Assembly: GCA_963971225.1 (NCBI GenBank)
Contig: OZ020269.1
Span: 32,199,264 to 32,263,263, forward strand
Length of the DNA stretch: 64,000 nucleotides
Origin: Melieria omissa
Lineage: Eukaryota > Arthropoda > Insecta > Diptera > Ulidiidae
Reading direction: 5' to 3'
In this document: piece by piece, positions 36,156 to 48,100 of the stretch
How positions within the stretch are numbered: position 1 is the first letter of the stretch
Layout of the letters: every line of letters begins with the position of its first letter
Program-made: the position numbers and the translations under genes
The notes under the pieces: generated by a model
Database searches by the model: none
The model's input: the letters and a program-made list of their open reading frames with translations, nothing else
Told to the model about the DNA's origin: nothing

Positions 36156-39100
36156 CTGTGGAACAGAGAACATTGCATCAGAAACAATCAATAAAAGCAA
36201 TAACTGAAATAACACTAACCGGCGGTCGACGCTTGCGCGAGCACTTGTACTGACAGGACACGCAGCGCGGCTCGTGCGTGAGCAGATCCACCAGGCAGGT
36301 GCGTCGTGAGCCGCAGTTAATGTCGCTGCACGTAACGCGATCAGCTGAAAATGCGCAGAAGCAAAAGTTAAGGTGACACGATTCAACTAAAGTAAAGAAA
36401 AGAAAAGTAAAGACAAACGTTGTTGTTGCTCTTGCAGCACTTAGGTTTATGTTAATGTCGATCGTAAAGGCTTTTTACTGGCACATCATTAATGCGTGCA
36501 TGTAGTAGTGTGTGTGTGTGTGTGAGTGCTGCACTCTCGCAGGATAACATTAATTTCGCCAACTTTATTATTTAAAGAACTTAATTGCATTTAAATTTTT
36601 GCGCAATAAACCGATTTATGAAATGACTCTGCGCTCTTTTAATGTCCTCTTTATAGGCTGATGCGTCTTATAATGCAATATTGCACATGGCACACACAAA
36701 CATACAAACACACACACACACAGAGACATGCATGCATGGACGCACTGACCGTAGCTGTAAAAAATGACAATCGATAAAATTTTATGTGTCTGAGACGTTT
36801 CCAGACAAGAAGCGGATGAGAATGTGAGCCACATTAAGAAGGTCGCCTCGAAATTATATTCGCCAGCTATATATGTATATATATATGTGTTATATATGTA
36901 TGATATTATATTATATATTGTATTCTCTTTTAAAATGTTTCCCACAATACTTTAGAAAAGGTTGTCACTTTTAAAAATCATCAATTAAATTTCAGAATAG
37001 TCAAACGTATGCACTTCAAAAGAAGTTCAAGTTGATTAGCAGAAGGTGTTACACGTGATTATGATTGATCAAATTTACTTCACAAAGCTTGAAATCAGAG
37101 TAAGGTTCTTCAAAATGCATCAAATAAGCTTTAAATTATTTAAATTTTATTTCAAGATTAATTTATACAACTTCAGAAGTCATCAAATCGATTTTAGATT
37201 GAAATTTGGCGGTTCTGATTGATCAACTTTATTTCAGAAAGTCTTAAATGAGAATCAGATTGACCAAAGGTTCTCCAAATAAGCTTTAAATTAGTCTAAT
37301 TTTATTTCAAGATTATTTGATTCCACTTCAAACGGCCTGAAATACATTTTAGATTGAAATTCAGCATTAAAAGTGATTCTGATTGATCAAATTTAATTCA
37401 AAAACCATAAAATGAGAATCGGATTGACCAAAGTTTTTTCAAATCAGCTTTCAATTAATCTAATTTTATTTTGAGATTAATTGATTCAACTTCAGAAGGC
37501 ATGAAATATATTTTAAAATTGAATTTTAAATGTGATTCTGATTATTTAAATTTACTTCAAAAAGTCTGAAATGAGAATCAGATTGATTAAAGGTTCTTCA
37601 AATAAGCTTTAAATGAGTCTAATTTTAATTCAAGATTATTTGATTCAACTTCAAACTGCATGAAATACATTTTAGAATGAAATTTAGCAATAAACGTGAT
37701 TCTGATTAATCAACTTTACTTCAAATAATCTGAAATGAGAATCAGATTAACCGAACGTCCTTCCAAATTCATCGAAGAACCCTTAGACTAGGCTTGTTTT
37801 ATGTTAGAATGCATGAAAAGATGAATTGATTAAAATACTTTGCTATTATTATTTTTTGTGCTTAAAAAGACATCAAACCTTTTTAAGACTTTTTAAATGG
37901 TTATCAAACGGTAATAACTACATTTCAGATTCAATTAGACAAAATATTTCATGGTCAAATATTCTTTAGATGGCATCAAATTCGAATCGGATGGATCCCA
38001 TGTTTTTCTAATTGTATGAAATAAGATTGAAATTAGTCAAGAAAAGGCAGGTTCCAAAGGTATCAATTGATTTTTTGAAGTTGAGAAAATGTAAAAGTTT
38101 CTTGAGATTTTAGATATTTGATCCAAATATACTCCGAAAGGCATCATATACATTCACATTGTTCAAATGTTCTTCAGGAAACATGTATATTTGCGTAATT
38201 AAATGCATTTCAAAGCCATCAAATTATTGATTGATTGAACTTCATGAGGCATTGATTGTATTCTAGACAGCATTAGAAAAGATTAAAATTAGTATCAAAT
38301 TGGTATCAAATGAGAATCAGATTGGTGTAAGTTCTAAAAAGTAAGAAATGAAACGAAAAGTGATCGTTTAAAAGGTTTTTCGGGATAGTTAAAAACACCA
38401 AATCGAACGATTAGTTGATTAGTTAAAGTTTAAGATTTCCACATTGTTATTTAGTCTGTTAGAATTGTTTTCAAAGACTGAATTTAAATAAATAAATAAA
38501 TCGATTGAATTTTCAAAGTCATGAAATGAAATTTAAATTCGTCTAATTGGTTTACATTAGAAAGCATTAAATTTGTTTGAAGATAATTAAATGCGCCGCA
38601 AACGTATAAAATTATTTATCAATTGAACTTCAGAAGGTATCAAATAAGCTTTCGATTAGACCAAATTACTGCAGTTGGTATATTAATTATTTTGAAAAAG
38701 TTACATTTCAGTGACATTTCAGAAAGTATCAAGTGTGATACTTCAGAAAGTATCAAATGATTGATTGATTGAATGATTGTTGAATTGATTGATGATGACA
38801 GATGATTAAATGATTTGATCAAATGTTATTCAAATGCATCAATAGTATTTTAGAAAAATGTAATGCAATATGGAACGAAAAAATGATTGATGAGATGTTC
38901 TTGGAATAATTGATGATAACGAACGATTAAATGTTTAACGAATGTTTAAATAAAAATAATAATAATTTCAGAAAGCTTTGAAGGTATTTTAATTGATAAA
39001 TTAAACTTCTGGAAGCATTAAATGATTGATGAATTATATGATTGACAATGACTAATGATTAAATGGTTGATTAAATGTATTTTAAAACGCGTCAAATGTG

Positions 39101-42100
39101 TACCGGAGTAGTTAAGTACACTTCAGAAAGTTAAGTACACTTCACTTCAAATTGTTGATTAAATTATTATTTAGAACATGAATGATGAAAGATTGAATAC
39201 ATTTTTAATAGCCATCAGCAGAATTTATAAATGTTTTAGGCATTTTAGAAAGTATGAAATAATGGAATGATTGATTAAGTCCTGATGACAAATGTATTTG
39301 AACAAATATATTACAAAAAGCATGAATAGTTTTGAAAAAGTTGAATGCATTTTAAAAAGTATAAAACGATTGATGGAATGATTATTGACATGATTGATGG
39401 TGACAGATGTTCAAATGCTTCATCAAATGTCCTTCAGAAGGCATCAATAGTAGTTTAAAATCATTAAAAGTATTCCAGAAAGCTTTACATTATTGATGGA
39501 ATGCGTGTTGATATGATTGAAGATTGCGAATGATTGATCAAATGTGTGTAAGAAGTTTTTCAATGTATTCAAATGAATTTCCGAAAGAAAGCATCAGTTG
39601 ATTGATTTCATGATTGATGAAGTGATTTATTTTGATGAATGTTAAAATTATTAATTAGACTTCTGAAGTTGTAAAAACATTTAAAAATATTTAAATAAAC
39701 CACAGCATAATTGAATGTTCAATAAAATGATAGATGTTGATAAATGTTTCAATAATTGAACAAATGTACCGTAGAACATATCAAAAGTATTTTGAAAAAT
39801 TGCACTTTAAAAACCATTAAGCAGTTTATTGAATGATTATTGAATTGATTGATGATGATTGATGAACGAATTATTCTTCAAATGTACCTCGGAATGCATC
39901 AAACAATGGCAAAGGCAAAAAATGAGCCAAATTGATTCAGTGTATAGTTTAAAAAACAATAAGTAGTCAAGCTTAACGATTTCCGCGTTCAAACGTTTTA
40001 AAATAAAATCATTGATGGAGAAAAACCAAAAACGCTTCATTCTTGAGTTTTATATAAAAAAATGCAGTTCAAAAATATTAATGAACTTAACTTTTGATGA
40101 TTAAAATAGCATAATAAGTAAAGTAACAAAGTTTGGCAGTTGGCAACATCTGAAAAAAACGCAAGAAACCTAAAAAACCAATGACTTCATAAGTCTGGAT
40201 TGGAGTCAATATTATTTTAGTGGATATTTCGAGTTCGATGCCACTTTTGACAACTTTATCATGCAAACAAATTTCAACTACGAATACTGCTTATTATTTG
40301 CCGGGTATGTCCTTGACATTTCTCATATTATGAATTGCAAAGTTAATGCGACCATTTCATAAAATGTCTGTTATTGCTTATGGCACCGCATGATAAGTGT
40401 TCGCTAACTCAACTGAGACTAAAACGTGTTCCCGACTTGATCCTTCACACGCACGAAATTCCTACTGGGATAATGTTGATTGTTTATGTGTCTGTCTCTC
40501 GGTGTCTGCCGTTCCGCCACCTCGCCCGCCTGTGCGTTCGACATGCATAAAAAATGAGCAGTCGATCCGTAGGGTTGGCTCGCGACAGACTGCTGTGCTG
40601 CGGCTGCAACTGCGACTCGGCTGGTGTCTGTCGACTGTCCCTGGCTGCATGGTGCGGCCACAAGAATTGGGCTGTGAGCGAGTGAGTGAGCGCGCGCGCG
40701 CGATTTTATCACCGCATACTTATTACACATACCTGTTGCGATACGGCGAGTACGCATGCGCAACACAGTAGCAGTGAACATCGAGAATAAAAATAAAAAT
40801 GGCAAGAAAACGACCCAAAATGACCGCAACTGCGCCGTTCGAGACAACGTCGTCAACAACAAGAAAACCGAGACAACAGCAACAACAATGACGACGATCG
40901 CGACCAGACCACGACAGCAACAACGACTGAGACTGAAACTGGGACCGCGAACACAAACGCAAACGCGAAGGCGACGCGGACAATGAATGTGTCTGCAATT
41001 TTTTGTTGGCCGTGCGTTGCGTTGCTTGTTTGCATGTTGTTCTTGTGGGTTGTTATTGCTGTTGCGCGCTGCCGTTGCCGTTGGCTTGCGTGCCCTTGCC
41101 ACGTTGCGTCTGCGGCCGACAATGTTGCAGACTCAATCACCTTTGGGCGAGACAATATTTTGACGGGAAAATGTGTTGTTCGCAGTAAAGTGCAATTTTT
41201 ATTTTGCATGTATGCGGCGGCTTAAGTTGGCTGCCTTCGCGCATTCGCATCGCACGAACGAGTTTGTGGCCGTACACGTGTTTGTGTGGCTAAAGGACGT
41301 TCGATGCGCACCAACCGACCGACCGACGGACGGACGGACGGACAGCCAGGCGTGTAAAATACAATTTGAACACTTTAAGTTTATTAATTGTTGTTATTGT
41401 GGTTGTTCGAGTGTGGCTGTTACTTCTTTTGCACGTGTAGTATTTGTTGTTGTTGTGTCTGCTACTCGATTCGTTTTTGTTTTTCTTGCATTTTGCTTGC
41501 AAATATTTCATAATTTATTTGGATGCTGCTTCCTGCCGCTGTTAAATGTTGCAATGACTTCGCTTCTTCTTCTTCTTACTTTAATTGCGTTTCTTCCGCT
41601 TCTTCAGTTGCTACTATTTGCTCAGTTGGTGGAATTTACTAGGTCACGCATTATAAGTGCCCAGGTAGGTCACACACCGAGAGTGTATAACTCTGTCCAA
41701 ACTTGAGAAATAATCAAATGTTTTATTTTAAAAAATTTCATGAAATGACTGAATGATTGGTGAAGAATTTGATAATGATTAATGTCCTTATTACTAATTA
41801 AATACACTTTAAAAAACATTAAAAGTAATTAGGAATAGTTATACATAGAGCTCGAACGAATGTGACAATTTGGCCGGAGCCAAATCCGATTAATCGGCTA
41901 CAAGACTGACAATCGGATTCAAAGCGGTCGGGCTGTTTGATAAAACGAATGTTAACGAATTGAGGTTAAAATTAAATTTTGTAGAATTCCAAAAAAATGC
42001 TGATTAGATAAAAAATTTTCAAGAAGCATGAAATGATTGATTGAATGATTGATCAACTGATTGATGGCTACAAATAATCAAATTATAACTCAAATGTACT

Positions 42101-45100
42101 TTCGAAGGCAACAAAAGTACTTCGCAATAGTTATTCGCAATTAGAAAAGAAAAAATATAATTAATTGTATGATTAATAAAATGATTGATGATGACTAACG
42201 TTCAAATTACTAATCAAATGTACTTTAGAAGGCAACAAAAATATTTCGAAATTGTTATACGCAATTAGAAAATCATGAAATGATGAATTGATTTAAGTGA
42301 TGATTGATGAAATGATTGAAGATAATGTTAAAATTAATGGAAAAATGAAATTCAGTAAGCTTTAATATTATTTTTTTAATATTTTAATACATTTCGGGAA
42401 GCATCAAATAAATAATTGAATGATTAATGAAATGATTGATGATGACTTATGATCAAATTTATACTTAGTAAAGTTTAATTTAGTAGGTATCAAAAGTACT
42501 TTAAAATAGTTCAGTATATGTTAGGTAGCATCAAATGATTGATGAAAAGTTTGATGGTCACGAATCAATCCTCAAACGATCACGATTGATTGAATGATTG
42601 GTCAACTGATTGACGATTATGAATTATCAAATTATTAGTCAAATGTATTTTAGAAGGCAACAGAAGTATTTCAAAATAAAATGGTTACTAAATGTTTTAT
42701 TGAATTTTAATGTTAAAATGTAATAAAGAAGCAATCGAAAATATTACGGAATAGCTTTTCAAAAAGCATAAAATGATTGATTGAATGATTGCTTATATGA
42801 CTGATAAAGACAAATAACCAAATCGTTGCTCAAGTATGCTTCAGAATGAATTAAAGGTATTGGAACAAGTTAAATGAAGTTATCCTGAATGGTAAGTATA
42901 ATATTTTGTTTGAATGATTGCTGAAGACGAATGTTAATCATAAATGTTAAAATTACTGCTCAAATTTACTTCAGAAGTCAACAAAAGAATTTTGGAATAA
43001 CTAAACGCATTAAAAAAAAAAAGAAAACTATGAATTGATGAACTAATTGATGATTGATGAAATGATTGAAGAGGCATACAAAGTATTTTTGAAAAGTTTA
43101 GTACCTTAAAAGAAGCATAAAATAAGGAATTGAATAATTGATGAAATGATTGATGATTATAAATAATCAAATTACTGGTCAAATATGCTTCGGAAGGCAA
43201 CAAAAAATATTTCGGAATAGTTATACGCATTTAGAAATGCATGAAATGATTAATTGATTTATTAATTGATGATTGATAGAATGATTGAAGAGGAGAAATG
43301 TTTAAACTAATGGAAAAATGAAATTCAGTAGGCATCAAAAGTATTTTTGATGCCTACTCAAGTTCAATACATTTTAGGAATGATTGATGAAATGATTGAT
43401 GATGAATAATGTTCAAACTACTATTAAAATGTACTTTAGAAGGCAACAAAAATATTTCCGAATAGTTATACGCATTGAGAAATGCATGAAATGATTAATT
43501 GATTTATTAATTGATGATTGATGGAATGATTGATGAGCATAAATGTTCAAATCAATAGTAAAATAAAATTCAGTAGTCATCAGAAGTATTTATGAAAAGT
43601 TTAATACATTTCAGGAAGTATCAAATGAATAATGGAATGATTGATGAAATGATTGATAATGACTTGTGTTCAAATTACTTATGAAATGTGCTTTGCAACG
43701 CATAACGATTCAACTTAACTAAATGGGTATTCTTTCGAAAGGTTAGGTTAGGTTAGGGTGACAGCTTAGGTAGGCCAGATTTATTCTTTTGTGTAACCAG
43801 TGAAAAAGGGAAAGAACTCTAGGCGACACACTCTCCGCCCGTCTTAAGTAATTCAGAAATTCAATAATTCCAAATGCATTAAAAATAAATTTCTCCTACA
43901 AATGCACATACATATTTACATACGTGTGTATCTCAACTACATACACATGTATGCATGCGAATGTATGTGTTTATGAAAGCTTCCAGTCTTGTTGTGGCCG
44001 CCGTGTTTCCTTTGGACGTCGCGTCCGTTCTTGTTGATTTTGATGAATTTGACTTTGCTGATTGCGTTGATAACGTCGTAAAGTAATTTTTTGTTGTTGC
44101 AATTTGTTATGTTGCGCGGTAATCACCGCGGCTCCGGTTCTTCGGGCATTGCGTCTGCTGCCATTTGCTGTTTTCCTGTTCTCGCCAGCTGTAATCTTCT
44201 TGACTGAGACTGTAGCCGTGACTGCGCTGTTGGGTGAATTAGTATTGTTGTTGTAGATGATGTTTTAGTGGTGCCGTTGTTGCGTGTTTATAAGGTGATT
44301 TTAATAAGATCGTAAACATTGAAAGAATCTCTGTCGTAATCAGCCGCAACGTGTGTGTTGCACAGTGCAACCAGTGCGGCTAATAGTCGTTTTTATGGCT
44401 GCGTTCGACTTCCGCTGTGGGCTGCCCTGAGATTGGTTGCTGAGGGCTTGTCTGGGCGGTTGTTGTAATAATTTTTAATTTACATAATACAATTTTAAAT
44501 TGAATATTTTTGTTGTGATTTCGCTTTGAAAACTCTAGTAGAAAGTATGTTTTGCTGGAACATTTGCATTCGATAAAGGTTGCTGAAGTTGTTTTGGGAA
44601 TGAGGTTGTAATGATTCAAAGCAGGTGTGGCGCCAAGCGGAAAATGTATTAAGCTGTCTGATAATTTGTTTTTTGATCTTAAGAAAGTAGGATGCACAGC
44701 GATTTTTTCATTTATAATTGAATTCCAAGTTCCAAGTTGAGTTCCAAGTGGGTATACAATTTGACATGCGGGTGAACCCGGGGCGAAGTGGTAAAAACCG
44801 AAGCTTAATTGCGCGGATATGGCGAATTTCACAGCGTTGGCTAAACACATATTGAAGTATAAAAAGGTTTAAAGGACTCCGATGCAAAAATTTTGCATTT
44901 TCCAAGTCAAATAGTTAGTGGTTGAGTATTTGGACATTTCCTTTCAGGGCTAATAAACTAAGTATATATGTATAGACCTTTTATACACACACATACACAC
45001 ATGTGTGCAAATGTATGTGTGTACGAGTGTATGTGTTTTCTTGTTTGTGTGAAAATTGCATTATCTCCAACGTTGAATTGAGCAATCATTATTTTTGCAT

Positions 45101-48100
45101 TTTTACTGACTACCCGTCAATGGTCGAACTTCATTGTCTGTCTGTCTTCATTGCTCATCAGCGTTTCGCTAATATCCCATTCAGGTGTGCGAGCAGTGCT
45201 CGACACTATCCTGACGGCGTACATATAAAACTGAGCTGGACTTCCTGCGATGCGGCCAACGTTAAATATTTTCAGTTAACCCCAATGATCATAAAATTAT
45301 AATGCGCATACAAGCGATGCAGTCTGCAACCGGTGCGATGCATTACAAAAAACAACAATAACAAGAAAAAAACAGAAAGAACCGACAACAACAACAACAA
45401 CATTGCCATCAACATCGTCACAGCGGCAAGCAAAACCAACTTTTGCGTTAATTCCTTGAAACGTTTAAGCGTCGGAAATGCATCGTGCCACATGCTACCC
45501 GTCTTACACAAAATGCACTGCGGTTGCAGTTTATGAGACGTTCTCTATCTACACACACACACATAAATTCATCATTCATATGCGCACACACACACATATA
45601 CATAGTTGGCTGCGCCAGTGGAGCCAGCGGGTGTGTGCGCCAGCTTATGGTCATAACTGCAGTCACACATACATACATACAAACAAATATGGTCATGTGC
45701 CTGTGTATGTGCGCGGTGAGTTGAAGCATAGGAGCCGACATAGGGATTTGCTGATATGTCAGCGGCTGCCGTTTGCCGCAGCCGGAGCGCGGAGCGTGTT
45801 AATTCTGTTGGCATAAAAATTGCATGCGGCCAAAGCGGCGCTGCAGCAGTTAGTGGCTACTTGCGCTTTGTTAAACTTTTATGCCTTCATTTTCCGCTTG
45901 TCGTAGGGAAAAGTTTAGCCATCAGCAGGTTTATGGAATGCAGCATGTAGCTGCTGAAGCTTTAAAGCTCCTGCCAAGCCGCATTTTTATGCGCAGTTGG
46001 ATCTCGATTTTGGCTCACTGAACGCTCAAAAAACTGCGGACATAGCTGCATTTCACTCAGTCAATTTTGATTGACGTTAGTCTAAATGTTGACAGTTGTT
46101 TTACTTTAACCCTTTTGACTCCGAATTTTACCTCGTGTCTCGATATTACACGACATTTGAAGTCGCCACGCCTCTTTTTTAGACTTCTAGAGCTGCTTTA
46201 CTTTTGAACAATTTTAGCTTAAAACGGGTTAAATAAATTTTTGTATCAATATTTTTTAATTACAGAAAAATTATTTAATATTTATGGAAAAATACAAAAT
46301 TATCAGTTTTTGATTTTATTTAACCATTATTCAAGAAACAGGGTTTTGATCAATCGTGCCCAATTCGTAGACTTCTATTAGAACACAAAGTTTCCCTGAT
46401 ATTGCTGCAGATTATTGGAAATTATTTAGGGGATAATAGTAAAATGTTTGTAATTTGCATTGAATTCTCTTCTAAAAATATTTAGTTGTTGGTGCCTACT
46501 TAAATTAAACTCATAAATCAATCGTTGCTTTTGCTATAAGATGACAAATAGGTTAAGTTGCTCTCAGGCAACTTTTGGGTCAAAAGGGTTAATTAGGTGC
46601 ACAAAATCGAATTTGCATTGAAAATTATCTTTTAAAACTTTAAACTTGAATATTCTTAAAATTTCACAATGACTGTTTTTTTTTTTTTGAAAAATATTGA
46701 GACGTATTTTTCAAAAAAAAAACAGTCATTGTGAAATTTTAAGAATATTCAAGTTTAAAGTATTAATTTAGAATTTGGTCCTTCGAACTTGTTTTGTATT
46801 TATGCAGTTTTACTATAAATATTTGGACCCTAGTTTTGCGATTATACAGATTTTTCGTGCGTAAAATTGGCTGTCGCACTGTGTAATGACTCACAGATAT
46901 AAACCTGACTTGAAATTGTGTCTGTCTGTGTCCTTTGTCTGTGTCACCTTTACTCGGGTTTCTCTGCAATCTTTAAGTAGCAGAAAAAATTCTTCACCAA
47001 TGAATTATAAAGTTACGGTTCTATTCAAATCTCTTCTCAACAAAGCAACAAAACTATGTCATAAATTATTTAATTGCACTTTTAACAGCAACTACAAAAA
47101 ATACCCACGAGTAATATTTCGCAAAAAAAAAAAATTTGAATATAGTGCAAAAATCTGTTTTTCAAAGCTATTATTTTGCAATGTTTGCAGCGAAACGCCG
47201 ATCGGCAACAGACGCCAATCGATGGTTTGGCCGGCAATGAGCAGCGGCGACCTGCATTGAGCGACGCGCTGTGCAATTTGCCTGCAGCGGGCGTTCGATT
47301 GTGGTCGCCAGAAATGTCAGAGACGCCACAAACAAGTTTCCCCACTGCGGGCCGCATTTATCGAGACAGAGCGTGTAATTAAATATTCTTCCATTTGTTG
47401 TCGTCGACGTCGTTGTCATTGTTGTTGTTGTTGCTTTTAATTTTAATTACAAGGTGTAGTTTTTTAGCAAAGAAAAAAAAAGTAAAAACTGCAAAAAATG
47501 CCACGAATTGCGCGATATCGGCGCCTGACAACGCGTCGCTGACTGGCCAACTGACGGCTGTCATTTCATTTCAGTCAAATCCTGCCCCACTAAACCAGTT
47601 ATTATGGAAATGCGCGGATATGGGCCGAACCGGGGCGCGTCGGAAACGCACAACAACCGCCAGCCAACGTCAGCCGCACATCATCGCACGCCACTCAGTT
47701 TCACACTCAATCAACTGCCACTGAATGTGGGAGATTTAATTTGAGCAATTATTCTGTAATGGTCTGTCACTATCGGCGTTCGCCGTGTCGTTGTCGTCAA
47801 CGACGCTGAGTGCTTGTCTGTGTGTGTGTGTGGATTATTGTCGGTGATTAATTGTTGAGAAATCACTGCGATATTGTGCCACAGAAAGAGGCGCATGTCA
47901 CGTTCAGTGGTGATACGATAATGAATTTTAAGCTGAGTCGAAAAAAGATTTACATACATTTCTACATATGTGTAGGTATATTCACATAATTGTATGAACC
48001 GAAGTTAGTGGAGCAAGTTGTTGCATGGACACGGGACATGGTCGTATGTAATCGGTGCCTCAAACAATTCAAGTGTTCTCATTCGAAATAGTGAATCTGT

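Noticed and set aside
40419..41102. 227-codon minus-strand open frame in follistatin intron 5
   Set aside because: Low-complexity Arg/Ser/Val composition, no domain resemblance, and overlapping open frames on the other strand. It is best explained by GC-richer DNA.
43740..43757. Telomere-like (GGTTA)n run
   Set aside because: Only three units. Flies lack TTAGG telomeres, and a retrotransposon 3' end explains it better.
44380..44850. 156-codon minus-strand open frame
   Set aside because: No recognisable motif, and the sequence lies within the follistatin intron without splice or start context.
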